Shown piece after piece: positions 50,391 through 58,662 of a stretch of DNA of 64,000 nucleotides. This stretch comes from Arthrobacter sp. 31Y (GTDB taxonomy: Bacteria; Actinomycetota; Actinomycetes; Actinomycetales; Micrococcaceae): the NCBI RefSeq assembly GCF_000526335.1, contig NZ_JAFW01000001.1:4030001-4094000 (forward strand). The letters run 5' to 3'. Under the pieces are notes generated by a model. The model was not told the DNA's origin. It worked only from the letters and a program-made list of their open reading frames with translations, and made no database searches. How positions within the stretch are numbered: position 1 is the stretch's first letter; the number at the start of each line of letters is the position of its first letter. Both the position numbers and the translations under genes were made by a program.

Positions 50391-51400
50391 TGTCCAAGCT
50401 CACTTTTGCCCGGGCCATCAATGCCGGCCTCCGGAAGTCCCTCGAAAATGACCCCAAAGTGGTCCTCATGGGAGAAGACATTGGCTCCCTCGGTGGCGTC
50501 TTCCGCGTCACGGATGGGCTACAGAAAGACTTCGGCAAACACAGGGTGATCGATTCGCCACTGGCTGAGTCGGGCATCATCGGCACCGCAGTAGGGTTGG
50601 CCTACCGCGGTTACCGCCCGGTGTGCGAGATCCAGTTCGATGGGTTCATCTACCCGGCGTTCGACCAGATCGTCAGCCAGGTAGCGAAGATGCATTACCG
50701 GACCCAGGGGCGGGTCAAGATGCCCATCACTATTCGTGTTCCTTTCGGTGGCGGCATCGGGTCCCCGGAACATCACTCCGAATCGCCCGAGGCATATTTC
50801 ACGCACACCTCCGGCCTCCGGGTGGTGGCTGTGTCCAACCCGCAGGATGCCTACACCATGATCCAGCAGGCCATCGCGTCCGATGATCCCGTCCTTTACT
50901 TTGAGCCCAAGCGGCGTTATCACGACAAGGGCGACGTGGATGAGACCCTGGACCTCTCCACCGCCCTTCCCCTGGATAAAGCTGCCGTGGTCACCGCAGG
51001 TTCTGATGTCACGTTGGTTGCCTACGGACCGCTGGTCAAGACTGCCAAAGATGCTGCCATGGCCGCGGCCGACGAAGGCATTTCGGTGGAAGTCATCGAT
51101 CTGCGCTCGCTGGCTCCGGTGGACTACCCCGTAGTGGAAGCTTCTGTCCGTAAGACCGGACGCCTGGTCATCACCCACGAGGCCGGCCAATCCGGAGGCC
51201 TTGGCGCTGAAATCGCCGCCAGCATTACTGAACGCTGCTTCCATTACTTGGAGTCCGCCCCGGTCCGCATCACCGGTTTCGACGTTCCGTATCCATACTC
51301 GAAGCTCGAAATGCACCACCTGCCCGATCTGGACAGGATTCTCGACGGCGTGGACCGCGCCCTGGGCCGGCGCAACTCCCTGAGCGGACTGGAAGGATGA
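50390..51400 (+). CDS. 2-oxo acid dehydrogenase E1 component, beta subunit
   Basis: 336 residues. VVLMGEDIGSLGGVFRVTDGLQKDFG and RVIDSPLAESGIIGTAVGLAYRGYRPVCEIQFDGF are typical E1 beta, with the C-terminal VDYPVVEASVRKTGRLVITHEAGQSGGLGAEIAA. It forms the alpha2beta2 E1 enzyme with the preceding gene. Coupled at both ends: TGATG upstream, and an ATGA overlap with the E2 gene downstream. Confidence 0.93.
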   Translation: MSKLTFARAINAGLRKSLENDPKVVLMGEDIGSLGGVFRVTDGLQKDFGKHRVIDSPLAESGIIGTAVGLAYRGYRPVCEIQFDGFIYPAFDQIVSQVAKMHYRTQGRVKMPITIRVPFGGGIGSPEHHSESPEAYFTHTSGLRVVAVSNPQDAYTMIQQAIASDDPVLYFEPKRRYHDKGDVDETLDLSTALPLDKAAVVTAGSDVTLVAYGPLVKTAKDAAMAAADEGISVEVIDLRSLAPVDYPVVEASVRKTGRLVITHEAGQSGGLGAEIAASITERCFHYLESAPVRITGFDVPYPYSKLEMHHLPDLDRILDGVDRALGRRNSLSGLEG

Positions 51401-52857
51401 CCGCCACCATGATTAAGGAATTCAGGCTGCCGGACCTTGGCGAAGGCCTGACCGAATCGGAAATCCTGAGTTGGAAGGTAGCGGTGGGGGACACCGTCAC
51501 GTTGAACCAGGTCATCGCTGAGGTTGAAACCGCCAAGGCCGTTGTTGAGTTACCCTCTCCCTTCGCAGGAGTGGTGGCTGAACTTCATGAGCAGCCTGGC
51601 ACGGTGGTTGAGGTTGGCAAGCCGATCGTCTCCTTCGAGGTTGACGACGCCGGGTCCTCCAACGGTGGCGGTGTACCGGACACGCGTGACCGGTCTGCTG
51701 CTGGGCCCGCCGGAAACCAGTCCGCCGGAAACCAGTCCACTGGCGACAGGGCCGCCGTCGAAACATCTACCAAGGGTTCGCCGGCAACTGCCGACGCTCA
51801 AGCTGTGGGGGCTCCCGCGAAACGTGAGCCGAACCTGGTGGGGTACGGCGCCGTCGTCGAGCATTCCGGCCGCCCCACCCGCCGGGCCCGCGGCCAGGTC
51901 CGGGACGCGAAGTCCGCACCCCCGGGGGCTCCGGTGGTTAGCGAGCCTGCGGTGGCTCGTCAGGCAGAGGCCGAGAACTCTGAGCGTCCGCGCTCAACCC
52001 CGCCCGTGCGCAAACTTGCGCGCGATCTTGGCATTGAACTTGAACTCGTCGCAGGTACTGGACCTGGCGGGCTCATTACCCGCGAGGATGTCCAGAACTT
52101 TTCCGGTGCAACAGAAGCTCCTTCCGAGACTCAGGTTTCTGTTGCCGCGCAGAGCGAGCGGGAAACCCGCACTCCCATCAAGGGTGTCCGCAAGTTCACG
52201 GCCGCAGCGATGGTGCAGAGTGCGTTCACTGCCCCGCACGTCACGGAATTCCTCACGGTAGACGTCACGGCAACCATGGAATTGCTGGCAAGGCTCAAAG
52301 GCAACAAGGCGTTCGACGGCTACAAGCTGACACCGCTGACCATTGCGTCCAAAGCTGTCCTGGTGGCGCTCCGGAACAACCCATCTCTGAACTCACGGTG
52401 GGATGAGGCCAGCCAGGAGATTGTCCAGTTCAACTACGTGAATCTGGGCATCGCTGCCGCCACACCCCGAGGCCTGACCGTTCCGAACATCAAGGACGCG
52501 GACATGCTGACGCTGCGGGAGCTTTCCACGGCGCTGACCGAACTCACGGACACCGCGCGTGCAGGCAAGACGTCGCCGTCGGAGTTGTCCGGTGGCACCA
52601 TCTCAATCACCAACATCGGCGTGTTTGGCATAGACGCCGGGACTCCCATCCTGAATCCGGGCGAGGCCGCTATCGTGGCTTTGGGCGCTGTGCGGAAGGC
52701 TCCATGGGTGGTGAATGACCAGCTCGCCGTCCGGCAGGTCATGTCCCTCAGCCTGTCCTTCGACCACCGCTTGGTGGATGGCGAGCAGGGATCCCGATTC
52801 CTTGCCGACCTCGGCGCTATCCTTGCTGACCCCGCCATGGTGATGACCATGATCTAG
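51397..52857 (+). CDS. Dihydrolipoamide acyltransferase, E2 component
   Basis: 486 residues: lipoyl domain at 5-82 with lipoylated Lys47 in EVETAKAVVE, a long Ser/Ala/Pro linker at about 85-200, subunit-binding domain (VRKLARDLGIELELVAGTGPGGLITREDV) at about 205-240, and the acyltransferase core ending in catalytic SFDHRLVDGEQGSRF. A single lipoyl domain fits branched-chain or simple pyruvate E2. Last gene of the three-gene operon; a long-loop inverted repeat follows. Confidence 0.93.
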   Translation: MTATMIKEFRLPDLGEGLTESEILSWKVAVGDTVTLNQVIAEVETAKAVVELPSPFAGVVAELHEQPGTVVEVGKPIVSFEVDDAGSSNGGGVPDTRDRSAAGPAGNQSAGNQSTGDRAAVETSTKGSPATADAQAVGAPAKREPNLVGYGAVVEHSGRPTRRARGQVRDAKSAPPGAPVVSEPAVARQAEAENSERPRSTPPVRKLARDLGIELELVAGTGPGGLITREDVQNFSGATEAPSETQVSVAAQSERETRTPIKGVRKFTAAAMVQSAFTAPHVTEFLTVDVTATMELLARLKGNKAFDGYKLTPLTIASKAVLVALRNNPSLNSRWDEASQEIVQFNYVNLGIAAATPRGLTVPNIKDADMLTLRELSTALTELTDTARAGKTSPSELSGGTISITNIGVFGIDAGTPILNPGEAAIVALGAVRKAPWVVNDQLAVRQVMSLSLSFDHRLVDGEQGSRFLADLGAILADPAMVMTMI

Positions 52858-52875
52858 GTGCAACTGAAGCTGCGC

Positions 52876-52928
52876 CGGCCCACCCCTTTACGAGTGCTTG
52901 CAGGAAACTGCAGCTAAGGGGTGGGCCG
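52876..52928. terminator. Inverted repeat after the dehydrogenase operon
   Basis: CGGCCCACCCCTT (52876-52888) pairs exactly with AAGGGGTGGGCCG (52916-52928) across a 27-base loop containing CTGCAG. No T-run is present on either strand. It sits between convergent genes. Confidence 0.55.
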
Positions 52929-52956
52929 TCGCGCGTTAAGCCAGCGTCAGCCCGTC

Positions 52957-53829
52957 TCAGTCCTCGGTTGGCGTAGTGCGGTTGGAGTGGACGGTGCGCC
53001 AGCTGTGCTCCGGCTCAAAACCCAGCAGTCTGCGCGCCTTATCAATGGACAGCATGGTTTCGTGCTCGCCCAATTCCTTAAGGACCTCGACGCCGGGGAA
53101 GACTTCCGCAGCCAACCCGGCGCTGCTTCGACTCATTACGGTATCGGCGGCCGCGATGATAAAGGCCTCAAATCCCGGTTCGCTGTGTTCCAAGGCCCTG
53201 ACGACTGCCAGCGCACCGTCCCGGGCATCGATGTAGCCCCAAAGATTCCATTTCCGGAGGGTTGCGTCATTGTCGAAGGACGGGAAGGCATCGTAGTCCT
53301 CGGGGTCCATGACGTTGGAGAAGCGCAAGGCTGTGATGCTCAGTTCAGGATCCCATCGCGTGAGCTGGATAGCCATCTGCTCCTCGAGGTGCTTGACCAG
53401 CGAGTAGGTGCTTTCCGGGCGGGCGGCGTACTCCTCATCTACCGGAATATAGGGAGGATCGATCTCGAAGGGTAGACCCAGCACGGTCTCGCTGGAGGCA
53501 TAGACCACCTTCTTGATGCCGGCCCTTCGTGCTGCCTGGAACACGTTGTAGGTGGACACCATGTTGTTCTCGAAGATGGCCGCATCGGGGGCCAGCCCCG
53601 GCGCCGGGATGGCGGCCAGGTGAACAATCGCGTCCAAGCCGTGGTGTTGGTCGTCCAGGCCCAGGATGACATCCAGGACCTGTCCGTAGTTGCGGAGGTC
53701 CACGTTGACGTAGCCCTTGCCGCGGGTACCGGCGCGGTCGATGTTGAGCACCTGGTGGCCATCCTGCGTGAGTCGCCGGACCACGCTCCTGCCCAGTTTC
53801 CCGCTTCCGCCCGTGACGGCAATCCTCAT
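52957..53829 (-). CDS. NAD(P)-dependent SDR-family epimerase/dehydratase
   Basis: 290 residues of the extended short-chain dehydrogenase type. Rossmann TGGSGKLGRSVVRRL at 6-20, VHLAAIP near 70, catalytic YSLVK with upstream ASSETV. Typically a sugar-nucleotide epimerase or reductase; substrate unknown. GAGGAGC lies 4-10 bases before ATG 53829, so this is a confident start. The next gene upstream on the plus side of the map is unrelated. Confidence 0.9.
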   Translation of the reverse strand: MRIAVTGGSGKLGRSVVRRLTQDGHQVLNIDRAGTRGKGYVNVDLRNYGQVLDVILGLDDQHHGLDAIVHLAAIPAPGLAPDAAIFENNMVSTYNVFQAARRAGIKKVVYASSETVLGLPFEIDPPYIPVDEEYAARPESTYSLVKHLEEQMAIQLTRWDPELSITALRFSNVMDPEDYDAFPSFDNDATLRKWNLWGYIDARDGALAVVRALEHSEPGFEAFIIAAADTVMSRSSAGLAAEVFPGVEVLKELGEHETMLSIDKARRLLGFEPEHSWRTVHSNRTTPTED

Positions 53830-54129
53830 GGTGTGCTCCTCGATAGTGGCTGGTCTCTGCCCGGCTGCGGCGCTCATTCAGCTGCTCTGATTGTTCAGTA
53901 CGGGTTCGATTTTTAGCCTAGGTGGCGCGCCGGCAGAAAACAGCCCCTGAAGCTGGCCCTGAGAGTCCTAGGAAGACACGAACGAGCCAAAGGACTTTGC
54001 GCGCGCCACCTTTACCAGGGTGTCGTCGAGGATCTCACTGGGTCATTACCTGGCCGTGCACCCGGGGCGCAGCACATCACCACGCGGGGATAAGCGTCCC
54101 AGCCCCACCCAACCCGTTAGTGGGCGTGT
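53830..54129. other. Intergenic region before the SDR gene
   Basis: 300 bp without a supported gene. It holds the SDR promoter, two CCTAGG sites and an inverted pair AGGTGGCGCGC (53920-53930) / GCGCGCCACCT (54001-54011) with a 70-base gap. No conserved element is recognised. Confidence 0.4.
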
Positions 54130-56148
54130 TTATGTTCTTTGGGGTGTGTGGTGGTGGTTGCGTCGGGGTGTTTGGTGGGGGTCGATGTGGGGTGGGGGGA
54201 TGAACCAGGGGACGCCGGTTTTCATGTTGATGCGCCATTGTTCTTTGTGGATGAGGTGGTGGTGGTGGCTGCAGAGCAGGGTGCCGTTGTCTGTTGATGT
54301 GGTGCCGCCGTGGGACCAGTAGGTGGTGTGGTGGGCTTCGCACCAGGGTGCGGGCATGGTGCAGTCGGGGAAGGTGCAGCCTTGGTCGCGGGCGGTGATG
54401 GCTTTGCGGATGTGGGGTGGGAAGATCCGGGTGGTGCGGCCGATGTCCAGGACGCGGGAGTCGCTGCCGAGTAGGACGGGGAGGATGTCGGCGTCGCAGG
54501 CGATTTTGCGGATGGTGTTCGGGTGGATCGGACCGGTGAACGTCGCTGTGCCCGTCCCTAAACCTGCACCTGCATCTGTCCCTGTCGCTGTATCTGTGCC
54601 GCGCTGTTTGTGCTGGCTGGCCTGGTTGTGGCTGCTTACTTGTCCGAGGAGTTCTTGGTAGCCGATGGTGATGGCGAGTTGGGGTCGGTAACCGCCGTTG
54701 GAGGGCAGCTTCGCGGTGGTCAACGCGACGCTGCAGGCACCGACGAGGCCGTTGAGGAGTTTCTGTGCCCGGGTGCGCAGGTCCAGGTCCAGGTCCGGAC
54801 CGCTTGATCCGGGCTGGGGTCCCGTACCGCCGGGTTCCGCGCTGCTCCCGGTCCCGGCGGTGCTGGTGCCCGGTGTGGTTGTGTCCGTGCCGTTGCCGGT
54901 CCCGGTGTCTGGGGTCGTGGTGGTGGTGAGTCGGGGGTTGGTGGCGGTGTTCATGACGGTGGTGAGGGTTTCGTATTGTTCGTCGGTGGCGAAGATTTCG
55001 ATGTGGTGGAGTCCGTAGCGGCGCCGTTTGCGCAGGAACGCGCCTTGGTGCTGGCGGAGAACTTCTTCGGAAGGTTCGGCGCCGTTCTGGTCGATGGAGT
55101 CGATCCAGCGTTTGGTCATGGTGGTGACGAAGTCAGGGTCGGTCTCCACCGCGGTGGTGGTCAGGGAGTGTTCCATCCGGGTGATGGTGTCCTCGCCGGT
55201 GAGGTGCCGGACTTTGTCCAGGGCGGTACTGATGATCGTCGCCGACAGGGAAGGCACCAACGCGGAGCCGACAGCCTGGGCTAGGGTTTCGCGGCGGGCT
55301 GGGATCTCTTGGCCGGTCATTCCTGCCTGGGGGAGGACGTTCGTGGCGAGGGCGAGCCGTCGCCGGGCTTCACCGATACCGATCCGCAACCGTGCCCGAA
55401 GGAACTGCGCCGCGTCCCGATACCCATCATCCAGAACACTGGCCGTGGACCCGGCACCCCATTCCGCTGAGCCCGTCCCTGTGCCCGTGGTGGAACGGTC
55501 GCCGTCCACGTTGGAAACTAACGCCATGTCCGTTCCCGGCACCGGGTCAGTCCAGCCCGTCCGCCACTCCGGTGCTGCTGCCGAGGACCCCGGACCGGCT
55601 TGCTGTGCTTCTTTCCGGGCCCGTTCCACAGCCTGAGCCGCGACCACCTGCAAATACTCCACCGACCGGGACATCTCCTCGACCCTGCCCGCAAAATCAG
55701 CAGCCTCAACAAACCCCAACAACCGGGCCTCGGCGGTGGCGGACAAGCGTGCGGAGTCCAGAAGAGCGGCGCCGGCTTCAAGCAGCGCCGTCAGCTCCGG
55801 CCCGGCAGCCAAGAGGTGTTCGGGTCTCGGAAGCTGCCCGACCGAACGTGGGCTTGGCTGAGCAGGCTCAGAGCTATAGCGGGTCCGGGCTTCGCGCGAT
55901 GGGTCGGGCGTCGATCCTGGATGGCCGGCTGCGGCGTCTCGCTTCGGGGCGCCTGTGCGGCCAGTACTGTTGAGCAGCCCAGCGCCATGGAAATGTGCGA
56001 TCACAGTGATGTGCGCCGTCGAATCGGTGCGCCCAGCCTTGACCAAGTGCGGCATGCTCACAACGCGCTGTGACCTTACCGCAGCCAGGGCAGCAACGGC
56101 AGGGGAGAATTCCGCCCATGATGCCGTCGACTGACCCAGTTTCTCCAT
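54130..56148 (-). CDS. DUF222/13E12-type HNH endonuclease protein
   Basis: 672 residues. The N-terminal ~450 residues are the DUF222 domain common in Actinobacteria; residues about 400-440 hold a low-complexity T/G/S/D run (PDTGTGNGTDTTTPGTST). The C-terminal HNH domain is intact: CTFPDC, WCEAHHTTYWSHGG, then N and LLCSHHHHLIH. The tail is Pro/His-rich. These genes are often in several copies; their role (possibly DNA defence or a selfish element) is unproven. Ordinary codon composition, no terminal repeats seen. ATG 56148 lacks a clear ribosome site. Confidence 0.85.
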   Translation of the reverse strand: MEKLGQSTASWAEFSPAVAALAAVRSQRVVSMPHLVKAGRTDSTAHITVIAHFHGAGLLNSTGRTGAPKRDAAAGHPGSTPDPSREARTRYSSEPAQPSPRSVGQLPRPEHLLAAGPELTALLEAGAALLDSARLSATAEARLLGFVEAADFAGRVEEMSRSVEYLQVVAAQAVERARKEAQQAGPGSSAAAPEWRTGWTDPVPGTDMALVSNVDGDRSTTGTGTGSAEWGAGSTASVLDDGYRDAAQFLRARLRIGIGEARRRLALATNVLPQAGMTGQEIPARRETLAQAVGSALVPSLSATIISTALDKVRHLTGEDTITRMEHSLTTTAVETDPDFVTTMTKRWIDSIDQNGAEPSEEVLRQHQGAFLRKRRRYGLHHIEIFATDEQYETLTTVMNTATNPRLTTTTTPDTGTGNGTDTTTPGTSTAGTGSSAEPGGTGPQPGSSGPDLDLDLRTRAQKLLNGLVGACSVALTTAKLPSNGGYRPQLAITIGYQELLGQVSSHNQASQHKQRGTDTATGTDAGAGLGTGTATFTGPIHPNTIRKIACDADILPVLLGSDSRVLDIGRTTRIFPPHIRKAITARDQGCTFPDCTMPAPWCEAHHTTYWSHGGTTSTDNGTLLCSHHHHLIHKEQWRINMKTGVPWFIPPPHIDPHQTPRRNHHHTPQRT

Positions 56149-56218
56149 GAATAAATCATTTCACCGGGGTCTGACATTTTTAGCGGAACCTTGAACTGTG
56201 GCCCTACGCGCCGGAAAA

Positions 56219-56851
56219 TCAGGCCGAAGTCAGCGCCGCCAGAGCCATCTGTTCCAGGATGGGGCGGGCTGACTTCACGGCGATCTTCCTGCCGTGGTGG
56301 CGCACCGAGTGTGGCGTGGAGTTGATCAGACCAAAGGCTGCGTGTGCCCGGACACGTAACCCGGGAACATCTGCATCGGTGTGAATCCGTGCCAGGACGT
56401 CCACCCAGGTTTCGACGTAGCCGCGCTGCAGTGACCTGACTTCTGCTTGGTCGGCTTCGCCGAGGCTGCCAAAGTCCCTGTCCTGGACACGGATGACGTC
56501 GGGATTGCTGAGGGCGAAGTCAACCTGGAACCGGATCAGACCTTTCAGCGCCGACAGTGGGTCATCCGATACCGATACCACCCGCAGTCCGCCCTCCAGC
56601 AAGTCGCGGCTGACGCTGAGGAGAAGTTCGCCGAGGACCGCTTGCTTGCCGGGAAAGTGACGGTAGACGGCGGGTCCGCTGACGCCGGCCGCTGCTCCCA
56701 GATCTTCAAGGGACACTCGGGTGAAGCCGTTCTCGGCAAACAGCCCGGCCGCTGCGGACAACAAAGCCAGTCGGCGGAGTTCCTTTGCCTGGCCGCGTTG
56801 AGTGGCAGCGGCGCGGGTGCCATTGATGCTTGCTTCCTGACCTTCGGTCAT
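56219..56851 (-). CDS. TetR-family transcriptional repressor
   Basis: 210 residues. The HTH ([48 protein letters not shown]) spans about 28-75; the C-terminal sensor includes [22 protein letters not shown]. It is divergent from the carboxylase operon with two GTTA-N8-TAAC repeats between them, so it is the prime candidate for repressing that operon and itself. In mycobacteria the TetR-type regulator BkaR controls the equivalent branched-chain operon; equivalence here is inference from context. Ligand probably an acyl-CoA. Confidence 0.9.
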   Translation of the reverse strand: MTEGQEASINGTRAAATQRGQAKELRRLALLSAAAGLFAENGFTRVSLEDLGAAAGVSGPAVYRHFPGKQAVLGELLLSVSRDLLEGGLRVVSVSDDPLSALKGLIRFQVDFALSNPDVIRVQDRDFGSLGEADQAEVRSLQRGYVETWVDVLARIHTDADVPGLRVRAHAAFGLINSTPHSVRHHGRKIAVKSARPILEQMALAALTSA

Positions 56852-56970
56852 GTTTTCCTCCTTGGCCAGTCACCATCACGGTCCCAGGCCAGTAAAAGTC
56901 CAGCCCCAGCCACAATCAGAGTCCAGCCCCAGCCGCAGTCCTTCCGGGACCGCCTGTGCTGGACATCACA

Positions 56971-57012
56971 GTTAATAAAGACTAACCTAAATTTCAGTTA
57001 CGTGGCACTAAC
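56971..57012. promoter_or_regulatory. Paired GTTA-N8-TAAC operators in the TetR/carboxylase promoter
   Basis: GTTAATAAAGACTAAC (56971-56986) and GTTACGTGGCACTAAC (56997-57012) have half-sites GTTA and TAAC with 8-bp spacers, 26 bp apart centre to centre. They lie between the TetR gene (start 56851) and the carboxylase gene (start 57050). The second overlaps the area just before the carboxylase start. Confidence 0.6.
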
Positions 57013-57049
57013 CGAAATGGCCTGTGGCCGGGAAATGGAACAGGGGTCA

Positions 57050-58660
57050 ATGGAGACAATTTCCAGTCTGATGGGAACCGCGGGCGGCGCCTTCGAAGCT
57101 AACCAAGACGCGCAGCTGGCCTTGGTGGAGGAACTCAGGCAGCGCCTGGCGACGGCGGCCCTGGGCGGACCGGCAAAGTCGCGGGAGCGGCACATCGCCC
57201 GCGGGAAACTCTTGCCGCGTGAACGGATCGACTATCTGCTGGATGGCGGCAGCCCGTTCCTTGAGATCGCTCCTTTGGCTGCCAATGGCATGTACAGCGA
57301 CGAGTCCCCGGGCGCCGGGGTGATTGCAGGCATTGGTCTGGTCCATGGCCGCCATGTTTTGGTCATCTCCAACGACGCCACCGTCAAGGGCGGTACCTAC
57401 TATCCCATGACCGTGAAGAAGCACCTCCGGGCCCAGGAAATCGCCCTGGAGAACAAGCTCCCCTGTATCTACCTCGTGGATTCGGGCGGGGCGTTCCTGC
57501 CCAAGCAGGACGAGGTCTTCCCGGACAGGGAGCACTTCGGCCGGATCTTCTACAACCAAGCCAAAATGTCCGCAGCCAAGATCCCGCAAATCGCCTCCGT
57601 CATGGGATCGTGCACGGCCGGCGGCGCCTATGTACCGGCCATGAGCGATGAGACGGTCATTGTCCGGAATCAGGGCACCATCTTCCTAGGCGGCCCGCCC
57701 CTGGTCAAAGCAGCCATTGGCGAGATTGTCAGCGCGGAGGAGCTGGGCGGCGGCGACGTCCATTCAAGGATTTCCGGAGTCACGGACCACCTGGCTGAGA
57801 ACGACCAGCACGCGCTGGAGATCGTTCGCGACATTGTGGCGACGTTGCCGAAGCCGGCGCAGCCGGTCTGGGACGTGTCCGACGTCGTCCTGCCGCCCGT
57901 CGTCGATCCTGCGGAGATCTACGGTGTGGTTCCCACGGACGTCAACGCCCAATACGACGTCCGCGAAGTCATTGCCAGACTGGTTGACGGTTCCCAATTC
58001 CACGAGTTCAAGAAGAACTACGGCACCACCTTGGTGACGGGATTCGCGCACCTGCATGGCCATCCAGTGGGCATCGTGGCCAACAACGGCGTCCTCTTCA
58101 GCGAATCTTCGCTCAAAGGCGCGCACTTCATTGAGCTCTGCGATCAGCGCGGCATTCCGCTGATCTTCCTGCAGAACCTCTCAGGCTTCATGGTGGGCAA
58201 AGACGTCGAGCAGGGTGGCATCGCCAAAAACGGCGCAAAAATGGTCACCGCGGTGGCTACAGCCCGGGTTCCCAAACTGACCGTCGTCATAGGTGGCTCG
58301 TTCGGCGCCGGCAACTACTCCATGTGCGGGCGGGCGTACTCGCCGCGGTTCCTGTGGATGTGGCCGGCATCCCGCATCTCCGTGATGGGCGGAAACCAGG
58401 CCTCCAGCGTTCTGGCCACGGTCAAAAGGGACCAATACGAGGCAGCCGGACAGGAATGGTCGGCCGAGGACGAAGAAGCGTTCAAGGCTCCCATCAGGCA
58501 GCAGTACGAAGACCAGGGAAGCCCGTATTACTCGACCGCCCGGCTGTGGGACGACGGCATTATTGATCCCGCCGATACACGGCGCGTCCTGGGCATGGCC
58601 CTGGAGGTCGTCTCCCGCCAACAACTGCCCGAGACCTCCTTCGGTCTCTTCAGGATGTGA
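57050..58660 (+). CDS. Acyl-CoA carboxylase beta subunit (methylcrotonoyl-CoA carboxylase carboxyltransferase)
   Basis: 536 residues of the carboxyltransferase superfamily. [51 protein letters not shown] and [39 protein letters not shown], and the C-terminal [16 protein letters not shown], all match MCC beta/AccD1. Works with the biotin-carrying alpha subunit next door to make 3-methylglutaconyl-CoA from 3-methylcrotonyl-CoA in leucine breakdown. AGGGG precedes ATG 57050; in-frame ATGs at 57017 and 57035 are less likely. Its GTGA/TGACC junction with the alpha gene gives coupling. Confidence 0.92.
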   Translation: METISSLMGTAGGAFEANQDAQLALVEELRQRLATAALGGPAKSRERHIARGKLLPRERIDYLLDGGSPFLEIAPLAANGMYSDESPGAGVIAGIGLVHGRHVLVISNDATVKGGTYYPMTVKKHLRAQEIALENKLPCIYLVDSGGAFLPKQDEVFPDREHFGRIFYNQAKMSAAKIPQIASVMGSCTAGGAYVPAMSDETVIVRNQGTIFLGGPPLVKAAIGEIVSAEELGGGDVHSRISGVTDHLAENDQHALEIVRDIVATLPKPAQPVWDVSDVVLPPVVDPAEIYGVVPTDVNAQYDVREVIARLVDGSQFHEFKKNYGTTLVTGFAHLHGHPVGIVANNGVLFSESSLKGAHFIELCDQRGIPLIFLQNLSGFMVGKDVEQGGIAKNGAKMVTAVATARVPKLTVVIGGSFGAGNYSMCGRAYSPRFLWMWPASRISVMGGNQASSVLATVKRDQYEAAGQEWSAEDEEAFKAPIRQQYEDQGSPYYSTARLWDDGIIDPADTRRVLGMALEVVSRQQLPETSFGLFRM

Positions 58661-58662
58661 CC

